Source: Nocardia sp. NBC_00403
Lineage (GTDB): Bacteria > Actinomycetota > Actinomycetes > Mycobacteriales > Mycobacteriaceae
NCBI RefSeq assembly: GCF_036046055.1
Contig: NZ_CP107939.1
Span: 5,332,001-5,396,000 of the forward strand
Direction of reading: 5' to 3'
DNA length: 64,000 bases
The translations under genes were made by a program, and so were the position numbers. Shown in pieces: positions 26,749 through 36,849 of this stretch. Every line of letters begins with the position of its first letter. Position 1 is the stretch's first letter. A model generated the notes under the pieces. That model had not been told where the DNA came from. It saw only the letters and a list, made by a program, of their open reading frames with translations, and searched no databases.

Positions 26749-27849
26749 CTACAGCGAGAATGTCAGTCGCTGCGGGCTGAGGTAGTCGGCCGGGTCGTGC
26801 ATGGTGCGCAATTCCGGGCGCCGTGCGGGGGTGAGGCGGGCCAGTTCCGTGCGCAGTGAGGTGTCGTAGCGGGCGGCGGGGCTGGTTAAACCAGGGAGCC
26901 AGTTGTCGTGGTGGCTGGGGACGAAGAGGTTCGGGCCGAGGGATTCGATGTAGCGGCGGGGGTCCCGTAGGCCGTTGGTGATCTGGTTGTAGCCCTGGAC
27001 GGCACCGATCTGGACGTCGGTGGGGGCAAGGCCGGCCAGAACGTCGAACACGTGCGGGGCTTTCTCGGTGAGCGGGCCCGCTGAGTCGTGCCAGGTGAGT
27101 GTGAATCCGGGAACCCGGAACTGGTAGAGCAGGACACCGCCTTCGGGATCGCGCAGTCGCGGCAGGTTCTGCAGGACGCCATCGAGCGTCGGTGGGTGCC
27201 GCATGATCGGGCGTATATCCGGTGCCGGGAAGAACGGTGACGCCGGATCGCTGCGGTCCGGGGCGGTCGGGGCCGAATGCAGGTGACGGACGGCAGTCAC
27301 CGCAACGTCGCCGACAGTGAATTCGTGACGTGCACCGATCAGGGTCTCGGCATCGCCGAGTTCGGAGGTAGGGAACGACGGGTCCGACACTTGCGCGCGA
27401 ATAGCCGCACAGTGCTCGGCGGTGCCGTGTACGACCGCGCCGCAAGCCTGCGCGATCCGGCCCGCGTCACCCGCGTGATCGAAATGTCCGTGCCCGATGA
27501 AGATCGCCTCGGGGCGCAGGTCGGCCAGGTCCTGCGCAGTGGCGGGCACATACCCCGAACTGGTGAACCGAGGAACCCACGCGTCGAGCAGGAACACCGA
27601 TCCGCCGATTGCCAGCGCGAAAGTTGTGCATCCCACCCACGACAGCACCACGCGGTCGGCGCGCACCGCTGCGGTTTGCGCGTCGACGATGTCGGCGCCG
27701 AAGAAACGCCTGCGCGCCACGACCGTTCGTTCGCCGTCCCGCTCGGTGGATGCTTCCAAACGACCGGCCTCGATCTGCGCGAGGGCATCGAAGGCGCCAC
27801 CGAGCGCGGTGTGCCGACCGATCAGAACGCGCGGATGAATGTTGCACAC
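26749..27849 (-). CDS. MBL-fold metallo-hydrolase
   Basis: The 366-residue protein contains the metallo-beta-lactamase signature GHGHFDHAGD (H-x-H-x-D-H) with further ligands in AVRHLHSAPTAP and the C-terminal VPSHHDNWLPG. The fold hydrolyses thioesters, phosphodiesters, lactones or similar; no subgroup is obvious. The start GTG 27849 gives a plausible N-terminus but may be downstream. It is convergent with the FadD gene. The next 271 bp (27850-28120) holds no gene I can support. Confidence 0.82.
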   Translation of the reverse strand: MCNIHPRVLIGRHTALGGAFDALAQIEAGRLEASTERDGERTVVARRRFFGADIVDAQTAAVRADRVVLSWVGCTTFALAIGGSVFLLDAWVPRFTSSGYVPATAQDLADLRPEAIFIGHGHFDHAGDAGRIAQACGAVVHGTAEHCAAIRAQVSDPSFPTSELGDAETLIGARHEFTVGDVAVTAVRHLHSAPTAPDRSDPASPFFPAPDIRPIMRHPPTLDGVLQNLPRLRDPEGGVLLYQFRVPGFTLTWHDSAGPLTEKAPHVFDVLAGLAPTDVQIGAVQGYNQITNGLRDPRRYIESLGPNLFVPSHHDNWLPGLTSPAARYDTSLRTELARLTPARRPELRTMHDPADYLSPQRLTFSL

Positions 27850-28120
27850 GTATGTACCAGATCACGGAATCGCAGCGCGGGCAAGGGAGACCACTGGCTC
27901 AGCGCCCGCCGCCCTGCTCACCGAGCAGCCTGCCGCCGCCGACATGCGTGGACAACACCGAACCCGGTCGCAGTGCGGGATTCCGGCGGTGGTGGGCCGG
28001 TCGACGGTCTTCGGAGAACATCCGGGGCCGACCTCCGAAGTCCGTCGACGGCGAGAGGCAGACCACCACTGCGCACTAGCTGTTACCACTCGTCAGAAAA
28101 CGGGCGGGTGGCACGAGGCT

Positions 28121-29359
28121 TTAGAGCTGCACGCCCAGCAACGCATCGACCGCGGTCGCGACGAGGGCCGGGACGTCGCGGTCCGCGCCGCCGTAATCGA
28201 GGGCCTGGTCGGCCCAGTTGTCCACGGCAGCCAAGGCTTTCGGGGTATCGAGATCATCGGCGAGGTGCTGGCGCAGGCGGGCGATGGTGTCCTCGGCGGC
28301 GGGGCCGGCGGCCAGCGATGTTGCGCGCCGCCACCGGTCCAAGCGCTGGGAGGCCTCCGCGAGGACGGTGTCGGTCCACATGCGATCCTGGCGGTAGTGA
28401 CCGGCGAGCAGGCCGAGGCGGATCGCGGCGGGGTCGGTGCCCGCGCGGCGCAGCTTGGATACCAGGACGAGGTTGCCCTTGGACTTGGACATCTTCTCAC
28501 CGTCGAGGCCGATCAGACCGGCGTGCACGTAGTGGCGGGCAAAGCGGCGGCCTGCAATGAGGGCTTCGGCGTGCGCGGCGGAATACTCGTGGTGGGGGTA
28601 GATGAGGTCGCTGCCGCCGCCCTGGACGTCGAACTCGGGTCCGACGCGGTTGAGCGCGATCGCTGCGCACTCGATGTGCCAGCCGGGACGACCCGCGCCG
28701 AAGGGGGCGGGCCAGGACGGTTCATCAGGGCGCGCGGCGCGCCACAGCAGTGCGTCGATGGTGTCACGCTTGCCCGGTCGGTCGGGGTCGCCGCCGCGCT
28801 CGGCGAACAGTCGCTCCATGGTGGCGCGGTCGTAGCCGGATTCGTAGCCGAACTGCTCGGTGGTGTCGGCGCGGAAGTAGATGTCGGGGAATTCGGCATC
28901 GTCGACGACATACGCCGCACCCGAGGCCAGCAGTTTCTGCACCAGTTCCACGACCTCGTCGACGGACTCGATGGCGCCGATGTAGTCGCGTGGCGGCACG
29001 ATCCGCAGCGCGGACATGTCCGCACGGAACAACTCGATCTCGCGGGTGCCCAGCGCTCGCCAGTCCAAGCCGTCGCGGGCGGCGCGCTCGAACAGCGGGT
29101 CGTCGACATCGGTCACATTCTGCACGTAGTGCACGGTGTGGCCCGCGTCCCGCCACAATCGGTTCACCAGGTCGAAGGTGAGGTAGGTGGCCGCGTGCCC
29201 GAGGTGGGTGGCGTCGTAAGGGGTGATCCCACAGACGTACATGGTGGCGGTGGGGCCGGGGGTGACCGGCCGGACCTGTCGGTCGGCGGTGTCGAACAAC
29301 CGCAACGGTGGCCCTGCGCCGGGGATGGTGGGAAGGGCGGTATCGGACCAGGACTGCAT
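28121..29359 (-). CDS. mshC: cysteine--1-D-myo-inosityl-2-amino-2-deoxy-glucopyranoside ligase
   Basis: MshC joins cysteine to GlcN-inositol in an ATP-dependent step of mycothiol synthesis, in the cytosol. The 412-residue protein begins [10 protein letters not shown] like known MshC. It has the class I synthetase HIGH-like [17 protein letters not shown], Zn-binding residues around [10 protein letters not shown] and [10 protein letters not shown], and the KMSKS loop [10 protein letters not shown]. Mycothiol is restricted to actinobacteria. In M. tuberculosis the gene is near the SCO1664-like, DUF3090 and phosphatase genes, as here. Confidence 0.95.
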   Translation of the reverse strand: MQSWSDTALPTIPGAGPPLRLFDTADRQVRPVTPGPTATMYVCGITPYDATHLGHAATYLTFDLVNRLWRDAGHTVHYVQNVTDVDDPLFERAARDGLDWRALGTREIELFRADMSALRIVPPRDYIGAIESVDEVVELVQKLLASGAAYVVDDAEFPDIYFRADTTEQFGYESGYDRATMERLFAERGGDPDRPGKRDTIDALLWRAARPDEPSWPAPFGAGRPGWHIECAAIALNRVGPEFDVQGGGSDLIYPHHEYSAAHAEALIAGRRFARHYVHAGLIGLDGEKMSKSKGNLVLVSKLRRAGTDPAAIRLGLLAGHYRQDRMWTDTVLAEASQRLDRWRRATSLAAGPAAEDTIARLRQHLADDLDTPKALAAVDNWADQALDYGGADRDVPALVATAVDALLGVQL

Positions 29360-29634
29360 GGTTCGAGGGTAAAGGTGTGGTCGAGATCATCGGCCTTCGC
29401 CCCGCCTGATTGGCGACGTAGCACACCCTTATGGCGGGTTTCGACCTGCGCAAATGTCGTGACCGGCGGATGTCAACATTTACGGTCTCGCTGGTTCGAT
29501 GCGATGCGGTGTCGAATTGCGATGTCGGCGAACCGGGCGAATCGCGATCTCGCAGTCACCGATAGGGCCGCGCGGCCCGATGATCGCGGGCCGGATCCAG
29601 CGCATCTGTCGGTGCTCGGGGATACCGTGGCCGG

Positions 29635-30501
29635 ATGACTGTTCTCGGTGCCGTAGCGCTCCCCCGGATTCCTCCGGAACATCTTGCCGCAGTCAGCAAT
29701 GCCGCGGAAGAGAGCGGGCTGGACGAACTCTGGTTGTGGGAGGACTGCTTCTGGGGCGGTGGTGTCGCGGCGGCCGCGACCGTGCTGGCGCGGACCGAGC
29801 GGGTGCGCGTCGGGATCGGGGTGATGCCGGTGCCGTTGCGCAATGTCGCACTGACCGCCATGGAGGTCGCTTCGTTGCTGCGGCTGCACCCCGGGCGGTT
29901 CCTGCCCGGATTCGGGCACGGTGTGCAGGAATGGATGGCGCAGGTCGGTGCCGGCGTCGAATCACCGATGACCTTGCTGCGTGAACAGCTCGGCGCGTTG
30001 CGCGGATTGCTTTCCGGTCGAACCGTCACCACCGCGGGGCGCTATGTGCAGCTGGACGAGGTCGCGCTGGACTGGCCGCCGACTGTGCCTGCACCGATAC
30101 TGGCCGCCGCGAGTGGCCCGCGGACGCTGCGCCTGTCCGGCGAGCTCGCCGATGGCACCATCCTCACCTCGCGCACCGCTCCCGACGGTGTGCGCGCGGC
30201 GCGGGCGCTGATCGATGAGGGACGCGCCGAAGCCGGGCGAACCGAACCGCATCGGGTGATCGTGTACCTGGCCGCGGCCACCGGACCCGACGCAGACCGT
30301 CGTCTGGCGGCAAAGGCCGAGCAGAACGGATTCCAAGAGGGTGCGGGCATCGCCGGCGACCCCGATTCCATCGCCGACACGGTGCGCCGGTACGCGGCCG
30401 CAGGCGCGGACACCGTCGTGCTCGAACCCGCCGACGACGACCCGAACCCGGTCGAGTTCGTTCGATTCGTCGGCGAGAAGGTGCGCCCGCTGTTGGGTTG
30501 A
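29635..30501 (+). CDS. LLM-class flavin-dependent (F420 or FMN) oxidoreductase
   Basis: The 288-residue TIM-barrel protein has the luciferase-like features LDELWLWEDCFWGGG, VRVGIGVMPVPLRN, and RLHPGRFLPGFGHG. Members use FMN or F420 and act as monooxygenases or dehydrogenases. It lies between mshC and the backbone SCO1664-like gene, where M. tuberculosis has cysQ, so it is probably an insertion. The preceding 275-bp gap has no gene. The substrate is unknown. Confidence 0.85.
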   Translation: MTVLGAVALPRIPPEHLAAVSNAAEESGLDELWLWEDCFWGGGVAAAATVLARTERVRVGIGVMPVPLRNVALTAMEVASLLRLHPGRFLPGFGHGVQEWMAQVGAGVESPMTLLREQLGALRGLLSGRTVTTAGRYVQLDEVALDWPPTVPAPILAAASGPRTLRLSGELADGTILTSRTAPDGVRAARALIDEGRAEAGRTEPHRVIVYLAAATGPDADRRLAAKAEQNGFQEGAGIAGDPDSIADTVRRYAAAGADTVVLEPADDDPNPVEFVRFVGEKVRPLLG

Positions 30502-30537
30502 GCTGTTCGGGCAGTGACAGCCACAGAGCCCGCCGCA

Positions 30538-30699
30538 CTAGCCCTCGGTGCCGTCACCGGCCGGTGTGCCCACGCTGATTGGTTCGAGCACGAAGACCGG
30601 AATCCGGCGATCGGTCTTGCGCTGGTAGTCGGCGTAGTCCGGGTACGCGTCCACCGCCCGGCGCCACCAGAGGGCCTTTTCGTCCCCGAATGTGGCTCG
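30538..30699 (-). pseudogene. 3' relic of a deazaflavin-dependent nitroreductase-like gene
   Basis: The minus frame reads [20 protein letters not shown] then [15 protein letters not shown] and ends at TAG 30538-30540. This is the C-terminal pattern of F420/deazaflavin-dependent (Ddn-type) reductases. Upstream the frame runs directly into an aldo/keto reductase relic, so a deletion has joined two genes. Confidence 0.6.
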
Positions 30700-31217
30700 C
30701 AGTCGGCGATGAAATCTCCGGGGAACCCGAGCTGGAACGGAGCCGCGGCCTCCAGCCGTCGCACCGCGTCGTCGGTCAGCGTGAGCTGCACCGCGCCCAC
30801 ATTGTCGGAGAGCTGGGCCACACTACTGACGCCGATGATCGGCACGACCGCCGCCAACTTGTGTCGAAGCCAAGCCAGCGCCACCTGCGCGGGACGCACG
30901 CCCAACTCGGCGGCGACCTCCGCGACGGCTTGGGCCGCGGCACGGTCGCGGGCAGTGAGTTCGGCCGCCGAGACCCGGCGGCCGTTCGCGCCCGCGTGTA
31001 CTCGGTGCCGAGGACGAAACGGTCGCGGCGTTGGATCACCGCACCGAGCTGGCTCTCTCCTTCGCCGAAGGCCCGATGCGGTGTCCAGGACATTGCCACC
31101 CGCGTCGGCATCAGCGTCGATGATGCGTCGACTTTCCTCGGCGTGATCGAAACCCATTGTGCCCAAGACGAGTTCAGAGATTCGTAAGCCGGTCGAGCCG
31201 AAGAGTCGGTAGCGCAT
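30700..31217 (-). pseudogene. decayed aldo/keto reductase, internally deleted
   Basis: It starts MRYRLFGSTGLRISELVLGT and has DAGGNVLDTAS, the N-terminal AKR pattern. The end matches the C-terminal AKR region ([37 protein letters not shown]). About 130-190 central residues, with the rest of the barrel, are missing, and frames change near 31050-31090 (FGEGESQLGAVIQRRDRF is in another frame). It is fused downstream to the Ddn relic. Confidence 0.7.
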
Positions 31218-31279
31218 GCGCCCAGTCCGGTACACGACGCGACACCGGAGGGAGGCCCTGCCAGGGGGCACCCTGCCGA

Positions 31280-32080
31280 TCAGAACGCGGGCCAGGGAAT
31301 CGGGCGGGCGGTGCGCGGCACCGGCATCACCGGGTCGTCCAGCAGATCCTGGGTCCGATCGGCGAGTGCCCCGATCTCGGCGTCGGTGAGGTGCGGGGCG
31401 AGAGCGTCGGCGAGCTGACCGGGCAGCGCCTTCGCGAACGCGGTGATGTCGTCGAGCAGATCCTGGCCGACGCCGCGGCCTGCCCATCCCCACAGCACGG
31501 TACGGAGTTTGTGATCGCTGTGCAGGCAGATGCCGTGGTCGACCCCGTAGACCTGACCGTCGCTGCCTTCGAGTGCGTGCCCGCCCTTGCGGTCGGCGTT
31601 GTTGAGCAATAGGTCCAGCACCGCCATCCGCTGCAGGCGCGGATCGTCGGCATGGATCAGCGACACCTCGTTACCTGCCGGGTCGAGGGCGCGCAGCACT
31701 TCACAGAAGCCGTCGGGGACCGCGCCCGCGGGCACCAGGTCGATCAGGTCGAGCCGGTTGCCCTGCGCGGTGTGATTGTCCACGGCCTCCACCCAGCGCT
31801 GCACCATGCCGGGACCGTAGGGGCCCTCACGCAAGATGGTTTCCGGGATGACACCCCAGCCGAGCGCATCCGATATCAGGTACGAGGCCACCTCGCGGCC
31901 CGCGAGGGTGCCGTCGGGGAAGTCCCACAGCGGTTGCTCACCGCGCACGGGCTTGTACACCACCCGCAGTGGCGCGCCGTCGGGATCCGTGCTCGCGGGC
32001 ACGTCACAGACGAGGGTGACATTGCTTGCGACGGTTACCCGGCCGATCACCGTCAGCTCGGCGGTGTGCCACGCGGCCAC
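31280..32080 (-). CDS. SCO1664-family protein (PI3/4-kinase-like fold)
   Basis: The 266-residue protein belongs to a family defined by S. coelicolor SCO1664 and M. tuberculosis Rv2133c. Kinase-like features are YKPVRGEQPLWDFPDGTLAG (Lys), LDLLLNNADRKGGH and VDHGICLHSD, where Asp/Asn resemble catalytic and metal-binding residues of PI3/4-kinases. Function is unknown. GTG 32080 overlaps the end of the DUF3090 gene by a 3-bp gap, suggesting coupling. The order phosphatase, DUF3090, SCO1664-like is widely conserved in actinobacteria. Confidence 0.85.
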   Translation of the reverse strand: MAAWHTAELTVIGRVTVASNVTLVCDVPASTDPDGAPLRVVYKPVRGEQPLWDFPDGTLAGREVASYLISDALGWGVIPETILREGPYGPGMVQRWVEAVDNHTAQGNRLDLIDLVPAGAVPDGFCEVLRALDPAGNEVSLIHADDPRLQRMAVLDLLLNNADRKGGHALEGSDGQVYGVDHGICLHSDHKLRTVLWGWAGRGVGQDLLDDITAFAKALPGQLADALAPHLTDAEIGALADRTQDLLDDPVMPVPRTARPIPWPAF

Positions 32081-32083
32081 CGG

Positions 32084-32668
32084 CTACTCCTCCAGCTCGG
32101 CGGCGCCGAAAATGTCCCCGCGCTTGTATCCGTTGGTTCGCACACACATGTGCCCGCGCGCCGAGAGTGGTTCGCCGCACAGCGGGCACGGCGGCCGCCC
32201 CGCGGCGATGACACGGGTCGAGCGCAGCGCGAATTCGCGCGCCTGGATCGGGGTCAGGAACACCCGTACCGCGTCCGGACCCTCCTCGGTGTCATCGAGC
32301 ACCACCGACTCGTCCACTTCGGTCTCGGTGATCGCCAGCAGCTCCACCACCACCGCTCCCGCGTCGGCGTCCCAGCCCAAGCCCATGGTGCCGACCCGGA
32401 ATTCGGCGTCGACCGGCGTCACCAGCGGATCCACATCGGCCACGTCGTCGGCTTGCGGCGGCACCTCGGCGCCGAAGCGCCGCGCGACCTCGTCCAACAG
32501 CAGACCCATGCGGTCGGCGAGCACCTTCACCTGCTGCTTCTCCAGCAGCACGCTGACGACGCGCGGTTCCTGCACGGCCTGCAAATAGAACGAACGATCG
32601 CCCGGCTCACCGACAGTCCCGGCGACGAAACGATCGGGGGTGCGGAATACATGGATTGCGCGTGACAC
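32084..32668 (-). CDS. DUF3090 domain-containing protein
   Basis: The 194-residue protein (VSRAIHVFRTPDRFVAGTVG) is a homolog of Rv2134c. A C-terminal Cys pair pattern, PPCPLCGEPL then GHMCVRTNGY, looks like a zinc ribbon. GTG 32668 is preferred over GTG 32674 because AGGAGG ends 5 bp before it. Function is unknown. It lies between the phosphatase and the SCO1664-like gene in the conserved operon near mshC. Confidence 0.9.
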   Translation of the reverse strand: MSRAIHVFRTPDRFVAGTVGEPGDRSFYLQAVQEPRVVSVLLEKQQVKVLADRMGLLLDEVARRFGAEVPPQADDVADVDPLVTPVDAEFRVGTMGLGWDADAGAVVVELLAITETEVDESVVLDDTEEGPDAVRVFLTPIQAREFALRSTRVIAAGRPPCPLCGEPLSARGHMCVRTNGYKRGDIFGAAELEE

Positions 32669-32739
32669 ATGCACCTCCTGATACGTGACCCTGATCGACT
32701 ACCCGCGGCGCACAGACATTCAACACGCCGACTACTCGT

Positions 32740-33510
32740 TTACAAGGAATCTCGACGCTCCGCATTCCCATTATCCGCACTTCCGGTATCGCCTACCTCC
32801 CCGCCAGGAACGGGACCGGAGGTGTCAACCGGTTCGCCGTCCTGCGTGGCGCGGGAATCGGCCACCGGGCGTGGCATATTGGACGCCGCCAGCGCGGAAA
32901 GGTCGGTCCCGGTGTCGTTGACACGCCAGACATACGGTGCCGTCGGGGTGTAGCGGACGACACTGATCGACGCGGGCTCCACCACGATGCGTTGAAATCC
33001 GTCCAAATGGATGCCGAACGCGTCGGCGAGCACCGACTTGATGACATCACCGTGCGAGCACGCCACCCACAGCACGTCGTGGCCGTGCTGCTCGGCGAAT
33101 CTCCGGTCGAGTTCGCGGATCGCGGCCACCGCGCGGGCCTGCACCTGCGCGAGCCCTTCGCCCCCCGGGAACACCGCGCCGGAGGCGTGCTGTTGCACGA
33201 CCTTCCACAGTGGTTCGGTGAGCAGGTCGGCCAACGGCTTGCCGGTCCAGTCGCCGTAGTCGACCTCGATCAGCCGGTCGTCATATTCCGGTTCCAGGTC
33301 GAGTTTGTCCGCCAGCGGCGCGACCGTGCGCTGGCAGCGCAGTAGCGGTGAGTGCACGATGTGCTCGATGGGCAGTGCGGCGAGGCGGACGGCGAGCGCC
33401 CTGGCCTGTTCGTTGCCGCGCTCGGTCAGATCGACGCCTTGGCTGCGGCCCGCGAGTGTGCGGGCGGTGTTCGAAGTCGACACACCGTGTCGCAGCAGGA
33501 TTACCGTCAT
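32740..33510 (-). CDS. histidine phosphatase family protein (MSMEG_4193/Rv2135c type)
   Basis: The 256-residue protein begins MTVILLRHGVSTSNTARTLA, the RHG phosphate pocket with the catalytic His. The second His is in WVACSHGDVIKSVL. The tail beyond about residue 205 is Pro/Gly/Glu-rich and variable. Members are phosphoglycerate mutase-like phosphatases; the substrate in this subfamily is not settled. It is 13 bp downstream of uppP and precedes DUF3090. Confidence 0.88.
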   Translation of the reverse strand: MTVILLRHGVSTSNTARTLAGRSQGVDLTERGNEQARALAVRLAALPIEHIVHSPLLRCQRTVAPLADKLDLEPEYDDRLIEVDYGDWTGKPLADLLTEPLWKVVQQHASGAVFPGGEGLAQVQARAVAAIRELDRRFAEQHGHDVLWVACSHGDVIKSVLADAFGIHLDGFQRIVVEPASISVVRYTPTAPYVWRVNDTGTDLSALAASNMPRPVADSRATQDGEPVDTSGPVPGGEVGDTGSADNGNAERRDSL

Positions 33511-33523
33511 GCGGTCAGCCTAA

Positions 33524-34468
33524 TCATGTCGCCGACACCACCCCGCCCGCCAGCAGGCCCATCATGGTCAGCCCGAGCACGATACGGTAGCCGACGAACC
33601 AGTCCAGCGAGTGCTTGGCGACGAACTTGAGCAGCCACGCCACCGAGGCGTAGCCGACACCGAACGCCACGATCGTGGCGACGAGCAGCTGTGGGCCGCT
33701 GGCATTGAGTCCCTCTCCTGCCGGTTCGAACGCATCGGGCAGGCTGAACAGGCCGGACGCGGTCACCGCGGGAATGGCGAGCAGGAACGAGAACCGCACC
33801 GCGGCCTCGCGCTCGAGCCCGAGGAACAGACCGGCCGTGGCGGTGGCACCGGAGCGCGACACACCCGGGATCAACGCGAGGCACTGAGCGAAACCCATGA
33901 CGAGCCCGTCGCGGGTGGTCAGCTGCTCGATCGGGCGGATCTTGCGACCGTAGTACTCACCGGCGGCGATGACCAGTGCGAACGCGATCAGCATGAACGA
34001 CACCAGCCACAGGTTCCGGGCTCCCGTGCGGATCTGGTCTTTGAGCAGGAAGCCGAGCAGGCCGATGGGGATGGTCGCGATGATCACATACCAGCCGATG
34101 CGGTAGTCGAGTTCGCGCTGCGCGTCCTCGTCGAGAAGCGGGGGCTCGCCGGGTCGCATGACGGGAAGCTTGGTGGTGACCTGGTCGGTGAGCGGCACGG
34201 TTTGCCTGGCGGGCCTGGACACCTTGCGCACCAGGGTGCTGAACCAGGCGCGCACGATGCGCCAGATGTCCTTGGCGAAGTACACCAGCACGGCGGCCTC
34301 GGTGCCCAGCTGGGTCACCGCGGTGAACGAGGCGCCCGCGTCGTCGCCGAAGAACACCGCCGACACGATGCGCAGGTGCGCCGAGGAGGAAATCGGCAGA
34401 AACTCGGTGAGCCCCTGCACCAGACCGAGTATCAGCGCTTGCACCCAGGTCATGGACTCGCCGACCAT
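33524..34468 (-). CDS. uppP: undecaprenyl-diphosphate phosphatase
   Basis: UppP (BacA) dephosphorylates undecaprenyl diphosphate so the lipid carrier of cell wall synthesis can be reused. The 314-residue membrane protein has the signatures [16 protein letters not shown] and [19 protein letters not shown]. It has about 8 hydrophobic segments. ATG 34468 is chosen because GGAGGA lies upstream; the frame extends to 34666 without such support. It is the promoter-proximal gene of the conserved operon (Rv2136c equivalent). Confidence 0.95.
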   Translation of the reverse strand: MVGESMTWVQALILGLVQGLTEFLPISSSAHLRIVSAVFFGDDAGASFTAVTQLGTEAAVLVYFAKDIWRIVRAWFSTLVRKVSRPARQTVPLTDQVTTKLPVMRPGEPPLLDEDAQRELDYRIGWYVIIATIPIGLLGFLLKDQIRTGARNLWLVSFMLIAFALVIAAGEYYGRKIRPIEQLTTRDGLVMGFAQCLALIPGVSRSGATATAGLFLGLEREAAVRFSFLLAIPAVTASGLFSLPDAFEPAGEGLNASGPQLLVATIVAFGVGYASVAWLLKFVAKHSLDWFVGYRIVLGLTMMGLLAGGVVSAT

Positions 34469-34747
34469 GTACCGTCCTCCGCTTCTGCCCGAAATATCCG
34501 TTCCGGCTGGGCAATTGGTCCACAGGCGGGTCGCACTGACATGATCACCGCCGCAATCACGCAGCGACAGTACAGTGTCGAAGCGAGGACCGGGTGTCGG
34601 GGCGGTGACCAGCGCTGCGGTCCGTCGCGGGTCCGTCGCGCCCGCGACACGCGGTGACAGCGGCAATGCGACGCACAGTGCACGTGACCGCCCGCATCCG
34701 CTCGCACGCTCTAGGCTTGGCGCCGTGACGAAATCGTGGACACGGTG

Positions 34748-35722
34748 ATGGAACAGCGTACGGTCGGTCGCAGTGGCCTACGGGTGTCCCGGATAGGTTT
34801 GGCGACCCACACCTGGGGTTCGCATACGGATTCCGACGAAGCGGCCGTGCAGCTGGTGGCGTTCACCGATGCCGGTGGCACGCTGGTGGACACCTCCCCC
34901 GCCTACGGCGGCGGTGCGGCGCAACGGATCCTGGCCGAGCTGCTCGGTGACCTGGTCTCGCGTGACGATCTGGTGCTCAGTGGTTGTGCCGGTGTGCTGC
35001 CGAGGATTTCGCCTGCGCCCGCAGGTCCGTCGGTGCCCGAGCCGGAACCGGCCCGCCCGACGGTGGACACCTCGCGGCGCACCCTGCTGCGTCAACTCGA
35101 CCGGACGCTGCTCGAGCTCGGCACCGACTACCTCGACATCTGGAACGTCGCCGCCTGGGATCCGCGGACCCCACTCGACGAAGTCGCGGCGACCCTCGAA
35201 TTCGCGGTGCGCTCGGGGCGGGTCCGGTACGCGGGCGTGCGCGGGTTCGGCGCCTGGCAGTTGGCCAGTCTCGCCGCCATTGCGCCGATCTCCGTCGCGC
35301 AGGCGCCGTATTCGCTGCTAGCGCGCGGCTCCGAGGGTTCTTTCCTGCCTGCGGCCGATCACCACGGCGTCGGACTGATCGCGTCCGCCCCGTTGGCGGG
35401 CGGCATCCTCACCGGTAAATACCGTGACGGTGTGCCCGCCGATTCGCGGGGCGCGGACGAGGCGACCGCTGCCGAGATCCGCCACCGGCTCGACGAGCGC
35501 GCAACCCGGGTCGTGGACGCATTGGTCACCGCCGCCGACGGCCTGGCCACCTCGCCGCTCGCGGTGGCGCTTGCGTGGATTCGGGATCGCCCCGGCGTCG
35601 CGAGCATGATCGTCGGCGCCCGCGACATCGGGCAGCTCACCGGTGTGCTCGCCGCGGAGGCTCTCGAACTGCCGCGTGCCATCGCGGCCGCTCTGGACGA
35701 CGTCAGCGCACGCACGGAATGA
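34748..35722 (+). CDS. aldo/keto reductase
   Basis: The 324-residue TIM-barrel NADPH reductase begins [20 protein letters not shown]. The catalytic Asp/Tyr region is [16 protein letters not shown], the His/Lys region is less canonical, and cofactor binding is seen in [13 protein letters not shown] and [13 protein letters not shown]. Substrate is unknown. A GTG at 34736 could add four residues; ATG 34748 is preferred. Its stop overlaps the left edge of the iron-box-like site for hmuT. Confidence 0.85.
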   Translation: MEQRTVGRSGLRVSRIGLATHTWGSHTDSDEAAVQLVAFTDAGGTLVDTSPAYGGGAAQRILAELLGDLVSRDDLVLSGCAGVLPRISPAPAGPSVPEPEPARPTVDTSRRTLLRQLDRTLLELGTDYLDIWNVAAWDPRTPLDEVAATLEFAVRSGRVRYAGVRGFGAWQLASLAAIAPISVAQAPYSLLARGSEGSFLPAADHHGVGLIASAPLAGGILTGKYRDGVPADSRGADEATAAEIRHRLDERATRVVDALVTAADGLATSPLAVALAWIRDRPGVASMIVGARDIGQLTGVLAAEALELPRAIAAALDDVSARTE

Positions 35723-35723
35723 C

Positions 35724-35742
35724 GCAAGTTAGCCTTGCCTGC
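35724..35742. promoter_or_regulatory. DtxR/IdeR-like iron box upstream of hmuT
   Basis: GCAAGTTAGCCTTGCCTGC matches 12 of 19 positions of the IdeR/DtxR consensus TTAGGTTAGSCTAACCTAA, including the TTAGCCT core. It sits directly before the hmuT start and after the aldo/keto reductase stop. Iron-loaded IdeR binding would repress heme/iron uptake when iron is plentiful. The half-site match is imperfect, so this is only moderately supported. Confidence 0.5.
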
Positions 35743-36849
35743 ATGAGGTGTGTGACGTCGAGGCATTCAGCTTCTCCGGCGTGCTTGTCCGCAGCCGCGC
35801 CCGTCCAGGCGCGACCGATCGGCGGCGTCCGAAGTGGATGGGAGCGTGCGGTCTATGCCGTCCTCGCGCTGACCATCCTCGTCGGGGTCGCCGCGTGCGG
35901 CACCGGCAGCGATGCCACGACCTCCGGGCGTCAGGGACAGAGCACTGCCACGCTGGCGAATCTCGACCCCACGCCGATCGGGCCGGAACCGACCCCGACC
36001 CTGCCTGCGACGGTGCGGTCGTTCGACGGCTCCGAGGTCACCGTCACCAGCGCGAGCCGCATTATCGCCGCCGACCGCTACGGCACCCTCGCGCAGATCG
36101 TGTGGGCGTTGGGCCTGGGTCCCAAAATCGTCGGCCGCAGCACCGCTGCCTCGTTCCCCGCGGTGCAGAACGTGCCCAACGTGACCGGCGGCAGCGGTTC
36201 GCTGAACGTGGAATCCATTCTGGCGCTGCGTCCTTCGGTGTTCCTCACCGACAGCACCAGCGCCGCGCCCGCAGTGCGCGAGCAGTTGCGCGCGGCAGGT
36301 GTCACCGTCGTGTACTTCGACCCGCAACGCACGATGGACGGTGTGGTGCCCCAGATCGAGGCCGTCGCAGGCGCCCTCGGCGTTCCCGACAGCGGGCAGG
36401 CTCTCGCCCAGCGCACCCGCGACGAGATCGCCGCTGCGAGCGCCGCCGTCCCGAGGCAGGACAAGCCCCTCACCATCGCCTTCCTCTACCTGCGCAGCAC
36501 CGCCATCACCATGCTCGCTGGCCCCGGCTCCGGCGCGGATGCACTCATCGCCGCATTGGGTGCCAAGGACGCGGGCGCCGTGGCAGGACTGAAGGAACCC
36601 TTCGTCGCGATCACCAGCGAGGCCATGATCGGCGCCGCCCCCGACGTGCTGCTCGTCATGACCGACGGCCTGCATTCGGTCGGCGGCGTCGACGGATTGG
36701 AGAAGGTCCCCGGCATCGCGCAAACTCCCGCAGGCCGCAACCGACGTGTGGTCGACATGTCCGACGCGGTCCTGCTGAGCTTCGGCCCGAACACCGGCCG
36801 CGTCATCGCAGCCCTGAGCGAGGCCGTGTACGGCACCCGACCGGCATGA
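35743..36849 (+). CDS. hmuT: heme/iron ABC transporter substrate-binding lipoprotein
   Basis: The 368-residue protein is a periplasmic-binding-protein type heme receptor. The N-terminus holds a hydrophobic stretch ending VGVAACGTG, a lipobox with Cys lipidation. The HmuT-like core reads IVWALGLGPKIVGRST, SLNVESILALRPSVFLTD and VVYFDPQRTMDGVVPQIEAV. It should deliver heme (or ferric chelate) to HmuU. The start at ATG 35743 gives a long n-region; a later start is possible. The downstream ORF overlaps its stop by 4 bp. Confidence 0.85.
   Translation: MRCVTSRHSASPACLSAAAPVQARPIGGVRSGWERAVYAVLALTILVGVAACGTGSDATTSGRQGQSTATLANLDPTPIGPEPTPTLPATVRSFDGSEVTVTSASRIIAADRYGTLAQIVWALGLGPKIVGRSTAASFPAVQNVPNVTGGSGSLNVESILALRPSVFLTDSTSAAPAVREQLRAAGVTVVYFDPQRTMDGVVPQIEAVAGALGVPDSGQALAQRTRDEIAAASAAVPRQDKPLTIAFLYLRSTAITMLAGPGSGADALIAALGAKDAGAVAGLKEPFVAITSEAMIGAAPDVLLVMTDGLHSVGGVDGLEKVPGIAQTPAGRNRRVVDMSDAVLLSFGPNTGRVIAALSEAVYGTRPA

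Noticed and set aside
30042..31493. 483-codon minus-strand frame as one protein
   Set aside because: It joins a non-coding upstream part, two unrelated decayed genes and an antisense run under the LLM gene.
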